Of a stretch of DNA of 64,000 bases, positions 44,648 through 52,137 are shown one piece after another. The translations under genes and the position numbers were made by a program. Each line of letters begins with the position of its first letter. Position 1 is the first letter of the stretch. The DNA is from Bacillota bacterium (GTDB taxonomy: Bacteria; Bacillota_E; Symbiobacteriia; Symbiobacteriales; Symbiobacteriaceae). The DNA is taken from assembly GCA_003242675.1 (NCBI GenBank), contig QGVE01000001.1, positions 1 through 64,000 on the forward strand, in the 5' to 3' direction. The notes under the pieces were generated by a model that was not told the DNA's origin, did no database searches, and saw only the letters and a list, made by a program, of their open reading frames with translations.

Positions 44648-45661
44648 TCAGCGCACCGCCGTCTTGAAGACCCGGAAGAGCAGCCAGAGCGAAGGGGCGA
44701 GGATGAGCAGCCCGAAGGGCAGCGTCTGGAGCACGAAGCGGGCAGAGGGGCCGGCCGCGGCCGCGCCGTGGAAGGTGATGTCCGGGTACACGAGGTAGGG
44801 CCACTGCCCGAGGCCCCACCCGCTCAGCAGCAGGACCACCTGGCCCACGGCGGAGACCCGGGCCGCCCGGTAGCGGCGGGCGTAGATCGCCGCGGCCGAG
44901 ACCACGGCCAGCCCGGCGCCGGCCAGGAGCAGCGGGGCGGACCGGGGCTGCGTGAGGTGCTCCCAGAGGTGGGGCATCGCCGCGGGCAGGAGCGGCAGGA
45001 GCGCGGCAGCCAGGGCCGCCAGCACCGCCCCGGACCCAAGGGCGCGGCGCCGGAAGTCCTCCTGCACCTCGCCGCGGGTCTCCACCGTCAGGAAGACGGC
45101 CGCGAGGTAGGCGCACATGGCCACGGTCAGCATCCCCATGACCAGGGCGACGGGGCTGAGCCAGGCGCGGGCCGGGTCCACCCGCACGGCCCCGCCCGGT
45201 CCCACCCGGATGCCGCCGCCGGAGACGGTCGAGGCGGCGACCCCGAGCAGAAAGGGGGTGACGGCCGACGCCCCGCCGAAGATCGGGCTCCAGAACCGCC
45301 ACTGCCGCGGGTCGCCGTGCGCGCCGGCCCGGAAGGCGAAGGCCGCGCCGCGCAGGACGATGCCCACCAGGATCAGGTGGAACAGGCCGAAGAAGGCGAT
45401 CCCCAGGGCGCGGTACCCGGCGGGGAAGACCGTGAACAGGAGGACGATGACGAAGATCAGCCAGACGTGGTTGGCCTCCCAGACGGGCCCCATCGCCTGG
45501 GCGATCGCCAGCCGGTGTAGGTCGCGGCGGGGGCCCGCCGCCAGCAGGTCCCAGATGCCGCCGCCGAAGTCGGCCCCGCCCAGCACCGCGTAGGCCACCA
45601 GGGCGGCCAGCATCGCCGCCGCGGTCCCCGCGACCGGGTCCAGTACCAGCCAGGCCTTCAT
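44648..45661 (-). CDS. cydB: Cytochrome bd-type quinol oxidase subunit II
   Basis: Second subunit of the bd-type oxidase, which reduces O2 to water with quinol electrons. The 337-residue protein has eight to nine helices, the N-terminal LGGADFGGGIWDLL and the conserved GPVWEANHVWLIF motif. It follows cydA by 15 bases in the same leftward operon. The subunit pair is complete, without the cydCD maturation genes nearby. Confidence 0.95.
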   Translation of the reverse strand: MKAWLVLDPVAGTAAAMLAALVAYAVLGGADFGGGIWDLLAAGPRRDLHRLAIAQAMGPVWEANHVWLIFVIVLLFTVFPAGYRALGIAFFGLFHLILVGIVLRGAAFAFRAGAHGDPRQWRFWSPIFGGASAVTPFLLGVAASTVSGGGIRVGPGGAVRVDPARAWLSPVALVMGMLTVAMCAYLAAVFLTVETRGEVQEDFRRRALGSGAVLAALAAALLPLLPAAMPHLWEHLTQPRSAPLLLAGAGLAVVSAAAIYARRYRAARVSAVGQVVLLLSGWGLGQWPYLVYPDITFHGAAAAGPSARFVLQTLPFGLLILAPSLWLLFRVFKTAVR

Positions 45662-45676
45662 GAAAGACCCCTCCCT

Positions 45677-46969
45677 TCACTCGTGCCGCAGCCGGGTGAG
45701 GATGAGGACCAGGGCTGCGGCGAGCGAGGCGTAGAGCGCCGTGAAGCCCGCCACCGACAGGGCCATGCTGCCGCCCGATGGGGTGACCGCGTCGGCCGTG
45801 AGCATCACCTTCCAGATCGTCCACGGGTGACGGCCCGCCTCGGCTGTGATCCAGCCCGCCTCCAGGGCGAGGTACCCCAGCGGGGAGGCGAGGACCAGGA
45901 GCCACAAGAGCCGCCGGTTCCGGCTCAGCTCCGCCGGCCTTCGCCAGCGGGCCCAGGCGTAATAGAGGCCGACGAGGACCATGGCAACGCCCGCCCCGAC
46001 CATGAGCTGAAAGGAGAGGTGGACCAGCGGCACGTTGGGCCACTCCGCGCGGGGAACCCGATCGAGCCCCATCACCTCCGCGTCGAACCGGCCGTAGGCC
46101 AGGTACGAGAGCAGCCCCGGCAGCTCCACGGCGAAGGGCACCGTCCGCGCCTCCGGGTCGGGGAGGCCGCCGATGAGCAGCGGCGCACGGGTGCGCGTGG
46201 CGAACAGCGCCTCCATGGCCGCCAGCTTCTCCGGCTGGTGGCGGGCGACGACCTTCGCCGAGAGGTCGCCGGTGACCGGCATGGTGATCGCCGCGAGGAG
46301 CCCCATCGCCAGGGCCATGTGCAGGGCCTTCTGCCGGAGCGGCTCGGTGCGGCCGCGCAACATCCCCCAGGCGTACACGCCGGCGACGGCGAACCCCGTG
46401 GCCGCGTAGCAGGCGACGGTGGAGTGGACCGCCATGACCGGCCAGTGGGGGTTGGTGAACACCGTCCAGGGGCTCATCGCCTCTGGCTGCGTCTGCAGGA
46501 GCTCGACCCCGACCGGGTGATGCTGCCAGGCGTTGGCCGCGGTCACCAGGAGGGAGGAGGCGGCGCCGCTCACCGCCACCGCCACGGCGGTCAGCCAGTG
46601 GGCCACGGGGTGCATCCGCTCCCGGCCGTACAGGTAGAGACCGATGAAGATGGCCTCGGTGAAGAACGCGTACCCTTCCAGGGTGAAGGCCGGGCCGACC
46701 GTGCTGCCCGCGAAGTGCATGAACTCCGGCCAAAGGAGGCCCAGTTCGAAGGCGAGGCCGGTGCCGCTCACGGCGCCGATGGCGAAGAGCACGGCCGTGG
46801 CCCGGGCCCAGGTGCGGGCCAGGCGCTGATAGTCCCGGTCCCGCGTGCGCAGGTGCCGGTACTCGGCTGCTGCCAGCAGGGCTGGCATGCCGACCCCGAG
46901 GGCGGCGAAGATCATGTGGAAGAACAGGGAATAGGCCATCTGAAACCGGGCGGCATCCAAGTGCGACAC
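45677..46969 (-). CDS. cydA: Cytochrome bd-type quinol oxidase subunit I, short Q-loop type
   Basis: Catalytic subunit carrying hemes b and d. The 430-residue protein has the heme His in SLFFHMIFAALG near the N-terminus, the second His in PVMAVHSTVACY, the Met ligand in FQLMVGAG, and the GWITAEAGRHPW segment equivalent to GWxxxExGRQPW. The region between helices 6 and 7 is short, as in the cyanide-insensitive oxidase (CIO) type. It starts at GTG with GGGGGGGTG upstream. It gives the organism a high-affinity oxidase beside its CO and hydrogenase genes. Confidence 0.95.
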   Translation of the reverse strand: MSHLDAARFQMAYSLFFHMIFAALGVGMPALLAAAEYRHLRTRDRDYQRLARTWARATAVLFAIGAVSGTGLAFELGLLWPEFMHFAGSTVGPAFTLEGYAFFTEAIFIGLYLYGRERMHPVAHWLTAVAVAVSGAASSLLVTAANAWQHHPVGVELLQTQPEAMSPWTVFTNPHWPVMAVHSTVACYAATGFAVAGVYAWGMLRGRTEPLRQKALHMALAMGLLAAITMPVTGDLSAKVVARHQPEKLAAMEALFATRTRAPLLIGGLPDPEARTVPFAVELPGLLSYLAYGRFDAEVMGLDRVPRAEWPNVPLVHLSFQLMVGAGVAMVLVGLYYAWARWRRPAELSRNRRLLWLLVLASPLGYLALEAGWITAEAGRHPWTIWKVMLTADAVTPSGGSMALSVAGFTALYASLAAALVLILTRLRHE

Positions 46970-47076
46970 GCGGGCACCCCCCCGACGCGGAGTTGCGCGA
47001 ATGGCAGGCCGGCCACCATCTGCCGCCGGGCCTGGACCGATCCGGGGTTGCTCAGGGGCGGCAACTTATGCGACAA

Positions 47077-47082
47077 TATAAT
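47077..47082 (+). promoter_or_regulatory. Perfect -10 box (TATAAT) before a small gene
   Basis: TATAAT lies 20 bases before ATG 47103; the -35 region at 47054-47059 is poor, so this may be activator-dependent, or part of a divergent arrangement with cydA. Confidence 0.4.
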
Positions 47083-47102
47083 GGAATTAGGGGGTGGCAA
47101 AC

Positions 47103-47369
47103 ATGAAGGAGCAGGTCACCCGCACCGAGGTGTACAGCCCGTCGGGGCGGCTTTACTACATCGACGTGTCCGATGCGGGCTACGTGTGCGTCTACGACGC
47201 GAGCGGCCGCCGGATGCTGCGCGTGACCCTGAAGGGAATCAGCGCGAAGGCGATGGTCAGGCGGATCCGTGAAAACATCGAGAGCGGCGCCCCGGCCTAC
47301 CTGGCCGGCTGGCCCCCGAAGGACGTCGACCGGATCCTGACCGAGTACGCCATCGCCTGCGAACGATAG
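47103..47369 (+). CDS. Small protein of unknown function
   Basis: An 88-residue protein with a beta-rich first half (TEVYSPSGRLYYIDVSDAGY) and a helical second half (SAKAMVRRIRENIESGAPAY). It has good ribosome binding sequence GGGGGTGG and a perfect -10 box upstream. No signal peptide or membrane segment. I do not recognise a family. Confidence 0.65.
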   Translation: MKEQVTRTEVYSPSGRLYYIDVSDAGYVCVYDASGRRMLRVTLKGISAKAMVRRIRENIESGAPAYLAGWPPKDVDRILTEYAIACER

Positions 47370-47395
47370 CGAACATCCATCGACGGGTGCCCCGC

Positions 47396-47419
47396 GGCGC
47401 CGCCGCCGCCGGCGGCGCC
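47396..47419 (+). terminator. GC-rich hairpin after the small gene
   Basis: GGCGCCGCC (47396-47404) pairs with GGCGGCGCC (47411-47419), loop of six, followed by CTTG. Weak T-tract. Confidence 0.45.
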
Positions 47420-47523
47420 CTTGTCGCGCCTGGGCAAGGCCTTGTCCCTGAGCGCGGCGCTCTTTCCCGCAAGTTTGCCCGCAAAGGGGGCGCGCGATTC
47501 TGCGGAGCGCGGCGAGGCCCTCC

Positions 47524-47552
47524 TTGCCAAACAATCCCCCGTTCGGTACAAT
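47524..47552 (+). promoter_or_regulatory. Sigma-A promoter for ndk
   Basis: TTGCCA (47524-47529), a 17-base spacer and TACAAT (47547-47552), about 55 bases before the ndk ATG. The rest of the gap from 47420 holds nothing else I can support. Confidence 0.65.
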
Positions 47553-47607
47553 CACTTCGGCAACTTTTGGGTGGGCGTGCCACGCCACGAAAGGGGATTT
47601 TGCACGC

Positions 47608-48060
47608 ATGGAACGCAGCTTTGTCATGGTCAAGCCCGATGGCGTCCAGCGGGGCCTGGTGGGGGAGGTCATCAGCCGGCTTGAGAGGCGCGGTCTGAAG
47701 CTCGTCGCGGCCAAGTTGATGCGGGTCTCGCGGGAGCTTGCGGAAGCGCACTATGCCCACCTGAAGGACCGGCCCTTCTTCCCGAGCCTCGTGGAGTTCA
47801 TCACGTCCGGCCCCGTCATGGCGATGGTCTGGGAGGGGCCCAACGCCATCTCCATCATCCGCAAGACCATGGGGGCCACCAACCCGGCGGACGCCGAACC
47901 CGGCACCATCCGCGCCGACTTCGCCTGCGATGTGGCGTACAACGTGGTCCACGGCTCCGACAGCCCCGAAAGCGCCGAGCGGGAGATCCGGCTTTGGTTC
48001 GGCGAGGTGGAGCCCTCCTACAGCCGCTCGATCGATCGGTGGGTCTTCCCCGAGGGCTAG
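47608..48060 (+). CDS. ndk: Nucleoside diphosphate kinase
   Basis: Balances nucleoside triphosphates by a phospho-histidine mechanism. The 150-residue protein starts [15 protein letters not shown], has the active-site His in NVVHGSDS near residue 115, and the PGTIRADF substrate loop. ATG 47608 has AAAGGGG upstream, slightly far, and the family start matches. It is a single-gene unit with its own promoter and hairpin. Confidence 0.97.
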   Translation: MERSFVMVKPDGVQRGLVGEVISRLERRGLKLVAAKLMRVSRELAEAHYAHLKDRPFFPSLVEFITSGPVMAMVWEGPNAISIIRKTMGATNPADAEPGTIRADFACDVAYNVVHGSDSPESAEREIRLWFGEVEPSYSRSIDRWVFPEG

Positions 48061-48081
48061 TGGTTTCCGTGTGCGCGCGAA

Positions 48082-48110
48082 GGCGCTGGTGACCGCCGGT
48101 CACCAGCGCC
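48082..48110. terminator. Two-way hairpin between ndk and the LysM gene
   Basis: A perfect 13-bp stem (48082-48094 with 48098-48110) with a three-base loop lies between convergent stops. No T-tract. Confidence 0.55.
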
Positions 48111-48138
48111 ACATGCTATGTCTCGCACAGGGGTGGCG

Positions 48139-48927
48139 TCAGACATCGCCCTTCTGGGCCCGCCGGCCGGGGATGATGAGCACCTGGCCGGGAGTGAGCT
48201 GGTACGGCTCCGTCAGCCGGTTGGCCTTGGCGATGGCCCCGGGCGACGTGCCGAACTTGCGGGCCAGCCGCCACAGGCTGTCGCCGCGCCGCACGGTGTA
48301 GACCGTCTGGGTCTCCCGGGGCAGGAGCGAGCAGGGGACGTAGACGTCCACCCAGCCCTCTTTGGTCGCCGCCACCAACTCGCCCGAGGGGGTGGGCCTG
48401 GCGGACACCAGGCCGCCCACGTACACGCGGCCCAGCTCCTCCAGCCGGCTCTCCCTTCCCACAGCCATGACCTGGTAGAGGTAGATGGTCTGCGCACCCG
48501 AGGCGCCGGCGACGACCTCGGCCCGGCCGTCGTCGTTGACGTCGTCCAGGCTGAGGGAGCGGAAGTAGGCGTTGGGGTAGAGTAGGGTCTGACAGAGTGC
48601 GACCAGCCCGCTGGGGGTGAGCGCATACAAGAGGACGTTGTCCCGGGTGCCCACCGCCACGGTGCCGGGCCCGCTCGGGTCCACCTGGCCGACGGCCAGG
48701 GAGAGCGCGTCCCTGGGCAGGGCGGCCTCCGCCTGCAGGGCGTAGGTGTCGCCCGTCCAGCGGTAAACCTTGAGCTCGCGGCCGGCGCAGGCGACGATTT
48801 CGGGCGCTCCGTCGAGATCGACGTCCCCGGTGGCCACCATGAGCAGCCGCCCGAGGCCGCCGCCGCGCCACCGCCGGTGGTACTGCTGTTCCCTTCCTCC
48901 TTCGCTGTGTGGTCCGTGCTCCGTCAT
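48139..48927 (-). CDS. FG-GAP-type propeller protein with C-terminal LysM domain
   Basis: A 262-residue protein. The first 190 residues carry repeated calcium-loop-like blade motifs (GDVDLDGAPEIV, DVNDDGRAEVVAG) of FG-GAP/integrin-like propellers. A C-terminal LysM domain (YTVRRGDSLWRLARKFGTSPGAIAKAN) binds glycan. There is no signal peptide or membrane segment, so it is either released in the mother cell, as for spore coat LysM proteins, or exported in another way. ATG 48927 has GAGGTGGGG upstream. Confidence 0.7.
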   Translation of the reverse strand: MTEHGPHSEGGREQQYHRRWRGGGLGRLLMVATGDVDLDGAPEIVACAGRELKVYRWTGDTYALQAEAALPRDALSLAVGQVDPSGPGTVAVGTRDNVLLYALTPSGLVALCQTLLYPNAYFRSLSLDDVNDDGRAEVVAGASGAQTIYLYQVMAVGRESRLEELGRVYVGGLVSARPTPSGELVAATKEGWVDVYVPCSLLPRETQTVYTVRRGDSLWRLARKFGTSPGAIAKANRLTEPYQLTPGQVLIIPGRRAQKGDV

Positions 48928-49022
48928 CCGAGCCCCACCTCGCAAGAGCATCCGTCGGGGCTCACGGATGTTTCAGCCCCTGTAAGCCCAGCTTATGTCA
49001 CCAGAAAGGTGGGTGTGCCCAA

Positions 49023-49817
49023 ATGACGCAGAAGAAGGTTCGCCTGGCGATCATCGGCGGCACCGGGGTCTACGATCCGCGCATCCTCGAGAACATCCGG
49101 GAGGAGGTCATCACCACCCCCTACGGGCAGGCGAAGGTGCGCATCGGCACCTACCAGGGGGAGGAGGTGGCCTTCATGGCCCGGCACGGGGTCGATCACT
49201 CGGTCCCGCCGCACCTGATCAACTACCGCGCCAACATCTACGCCCTGAAGATGCTGGGCGTGGAGCGGGTCATCGCCACCACCGCCGTGGGCTCGTGCAA
49301 CCGGAACATGAAGCCCGGCGACTTCGTCGTGGTGGACCAGTTCCTGGACTTCACCAAGGGCCGTGCCTCCACGTTCTTCGAGGGCGGTGAGGCCGGGGTG
49401 GTGCACACCGACGTCACCGAGCCCTACTGCCCCGAGCTGCGCCGTGTGCTCATCGCCGCGGCGCAGGAGGTGGGCGTCACGGCGCACCCGACGGGCACCT
49501 ATGTCTGCACGGAGGGCCCGCGCTTTGAGACCGCGGCGGAGATCCGCATGTTCGCCCAGCTCGGGGGCGACGTGGTCGGCATGACCAACGTGCCGGAGTG
49601 CGTCCTCGCCCGGGAGGCCGGGATCTGCTACGCGACGGTCTCCATGGTGACCAACTTCGGCGCGGGCATCTCGCCGAATCCCCTGACCCACGAGGAGGTC
49701 CTCGAGGTCATGGCCGCCAACGGCGAGAACCTGAAGAAGCTGCTCTTCGCCGCGCTGCGGCAGATTCCCGCGGAGCGGGGGTGCGCCTGCGGCAAGAACA
49801 CGGCCCTGAAGGTGTAG
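49023..49817 (+). CDS. mtnP: S-methyl-5'-thioadenosine phosphorylase
   Basis: Splits methylthioadenosine with phosphate to adenine and methylthioribose-1-phosphate. The 264-residue protein has the purine phosphorylase pattern: IIGGTGVYDPR with the phosphate loop, MARHGVDHSVPPHLINYRANI, TTAVGSCN, YVCTEGPRFETAAEIRMF and GMTNVPECVLAREAGI. It starts 12 bases before ahcY and so forms a salvage operon for the two products of SAM use. Confidence 0.93.
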   Translation: MTQKKVRLAIIGGTGVYDPRILENIREEVITTPYGQAKVRIGTYQGEEVAFMARHGVDHSVPPHLINYRANIYALKMLGVERVIATTAVGSCNRNMKPGDFVVVDQFLDFTKGRASTFFEGGEAGVVHTDVTEPYCPELRRVLIAAAQEVGVTAHPTGTYVCTEGPRFETAAEIRMFAQLGGDVVGMTNVPECVLAREAGICYATVSMVTNFGAGISPNPLTHEEVLEVMAANGENLKKLLFAALRQIPAERGCACGKNTALKV

Positions 49818-49829
49818 GAGGTGACCGGC

Positions 49830-51095
49830 GTGCCCAGCAAGGTATCGGCCTCGACCCTGCGGGATCCCGCCCTGGCGCCGAGCGGGCACCAGAAGATCGA
49901 CTGGGTGAGGGCGCACATGCCGATCCTGAACCAGCTGGAGCGGGAGCTCGGGGAGAAGAAGCCGCTGGCCGGGCAGCGGGTGGCGATGTCGATCCACCTG
50001 GAGGCGAAGACCGCCTACATGGCCCTCGTCTTCGCCGCCGCCGGCGCGGAGGTGTTCCTGACCGGCTCGAACCCGCTCTCCACCCAGGACGACGTGGCGG
50101 CCGCCGTGGCGGAGCGGGGCGTGACCGTGCACGCCTGGCGCGGCGCGACGCCCGCGGAGTACAGGGAGCACCTGATCCGCACCCTGGAGGCGGCGCGGCC
50201 CACCCTGCTGCTGGATGACGGCGGCGACCTCACCCATCTCCTGCACACCAGCCACGCGGACCTGGCCGCCGACCTGATCGGCGGCTCGGAGGAGACCTCC
50301 ACCGGCGTCCAGCGGCTCCGGGCCATGGAGGCCGAGGGCGTGCTCCGCTTCCCCATGGTGGCGGTCAACAACGCGCGCATGAAGCACCTGTTCGACAACC
50401 GCTACGGCACCGGCCAGTCCACCCTGGAGTCGATCATGCGGAACACCAACCTCTCCATCGCCGGCAAGCGGGTCGTGGTGGCCGGCTACGGCTGGTGCGG
50501 CAAGGGCGTGGCGATGCGGGCCAGGGGTCTCGGCGCCCGGGTGATCGTCTGCGAGGTCGACCCCGTCCGGGCCAACGAGGCCCTCATGGACGGCTTCGAG
50601 GTCATGCCGATGGCGCGGGCCGCGGCCCTGGGCGACATCTTCATCACCGTCACCGGCTGCGAGAAGGTGATCCGCGGCGAGCACTTCGCGGTGATGCGCG
50701 ACGGCGCCATCCTGGCCAACGCGGGCCACTTCGACGTCGAGATCTGGAAGCCCGACCTGGAGGCGTTCGGCGGCAAGCCCGTGCGCGTGCGGCCCAACGT
50801 GGACCAGTACACGGCGCCGGACGGCCGCAGGCTCTACCTCATCGGCGAGGGGCGGCTGGCCAACCTGGCCGCGGGCGACGGCCATCCGGCGGAGGTCATG
50901 GACCTCTCCTTCGGGGTGCAGATCCTCACCCACCTCTGGCTCGTGGAAAACCGCGGCAAGCTGCCGAACCGCGTGATCCCGGTGCCGGCGGAGATCGACA
51001 CGCGCGTCGCCGAGGCGCGGCTCAGGGCCCTGGGCGTCGAGATCGACCGGCTGACCCCGGAGCAGGAGCGCTACATCCGCTCGTGGCAGGTGTAG
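49830..51095 (+). CDS. ahcY: Adenosylhomocysteinase
   Basis: Splits S-adenosylhomocysteine to adenosine and homocysteine. The 421-residue protein has SIHLEAKTAYMALVFAAAGAEV, the NNARMKHLFDNRYGTGQST block, the NAD loop VVVAGYGWCGKGVAMRARGLGARV and NAGHFDVEIW. GTG 49830 is chosen because AGGAGGTGA lies five bases upstream. Firmicutes often use the Pfs/LuxS route instead, so SAH hydrolase fits a thermophile or archaeal-like variant. Preceded by mtnP. Confidence 0.95.
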   Translation: MPSKVSASTLRDPALAPSGHQKIDWVRAHMPILNQLERELGEKKPLAGQRVAMSIHLEAKTAYMALVFAAAGAEVFLTGSNPLSTQDDVAAAVAERGVTVHAWRGATPAEYREHLIRTLEAARPTLLLDDGGDLTHLLHTSHADLAADLIGGSEETSTGVQRLRAMEAEGVLRFPMVAVNNARMKHLFDNRYGTGQSTLESIMRNTNLSIAGKRVVVAGYGWCGKGVAMRARGLGARVIVCEVDPVRANEALMDGFEVMPMARAAALGDIFITVTGCEKVIRGEHFAVMRDGAILANAGHFDVEIWKPDLEAFGGKPVRVRPNVDQYTAPDGRRLYLIGEGRLANLAAGDGHPAEVMDLSFGVQILTHLWLVENRGKLPNRVIPVPAEIDTRVAEARLRALGVEIDRLTPEQERYIRSWQV

Positions 51096-51098
51096 CCC

Positions 51099-52034
51099 AT
51101 GGCCCAGCTGTTCGTTCCCCTGCACGGCGCTTTCGGCCGCGTCGCCGGATCCGGCGTGAACACCTACGGCGAGTCCCTGGAGCGCCCCCACTGGGAGGGG
51201 GCCGAGATCGGCCTCTGCGACGCCTTCCCCGACGTGCTCGGGGCCGTGGCGGAAGCAGAGTACTACGAGTGGGTGATCGGCGTCCACCACCCGACGCACC
51301 GGGAGGGCGGGCCCGCCTGGTGCCGCTTCCTCGACCCGGACCGGTCCGTGCGCACCGAGGCGCTGGAGATCGCCTGGACCGCGGCCCAGGCCGCGCACCG
51401 GCTGGGCGCGCGGTACATCCTGTTCCACTTCCCCTGGCCCGCCCTGCAGATGCCGGGGGTGGACTACGCCGCCCTCGGCTGGGAGTTCCGGGACGCGGAG
51501 CCGGTCCCGTGGGACGCGTGGCCGCGGGAGGCGGAGCTGTACGACTGGAGCCGCCGCTGCTTTGACCGGCTGGCCGAGCTGCAGGAGCGGGAGCGCATCC
51601 GGGTCGTCCTCGAGATCGACGGGCCCAACCCCTACTTCTTCGACGACGACCTTTACGGCCGGCTGTTCGAGGAGTTTCCGGAGCTCTCCCTCTGCATCGA
51701 CACCGGCCGGCTCGGGCTGCTGGCCCGGACCCACGGGCAGGACCCGGTCGCGCTGGCGGCCCGCTGGCTGCCGTGGGCCCGCCACCTGCACCTGCACACC
51801 TCGCTCTGGGACGAGCAGGGCCGGTTCCGGAGCCACGTGCCCACCAGCGGGCGCCACACCCGAAACCTCTGGCCGGCTGTGACCCCTGCGGCCGACATCG
51901 CCCGGATGGTCGTGGAGGCGCATCCCCGGGCGGTCGTCGTCCTGGAGCACGACCCCGGGGCGGTGTCCCCCGAGGAGCTGGAAGCCTGCCATGAATGGGC
52001 GGCGGCCCTCGCCGGCCGGAGCCCGGCCCGCTGA
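51099..52034 (+). CDS. TIM-barrel protein, xylose isomerase-like/AP endonuclease 2 fold
   Basis: A 311-residue barrel protein of the sugar phosphate isomerase/epimerase-like group. Likely metal and catalytic residues lie in VIGVHHPTH, RYILFHFPWP, RVVLEIDGPN, LCIDTGRLGL, HLHLHTSLWD and VVLEHDPG. It starts four bases after ahcY, so it is in the SAM by-product salvage operon, and could act on a sugar released there, but no direct evidence exists. Substrate unknown. Confidence 0.7.
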   Translation: MAQLFVPLHGAFGRVAGSGVNTYGESLERPHWEGAEIGLCDAFPDVLGAVAEAEYYEWVIGVHHPTHREGGPAWCRFLDPDRSVRTEALEIAWTAAQAAHRLGARYILFHFPWPALQMPGVDYAALGWEFRDAEPVPWDAWPREAELYDWSRRCFDRLAELQERERIRVVLEIDGPNPYFFDDDLYGRLFEEFPELSLCIDTGRLGLLARTHGQDPVALAARWLPWARHLHLHTSLWDEQGRFRSHVPTSGRHTRNLWPAVTPAADIARMVVEAHPRAVVVLEHDPGAVSPEELEACHEWAAALAGRSPAR

Positions 52035-52137
52035 CCCATCCCCCCGATCGCGCTCTTCCGGCGCCTGCCGATAGACCTTTAGTGCCATTTGCAGCGGCCG
52101 GGTCTGTTGGTAACGTCAATTGCGGGGGGGATTGAGG

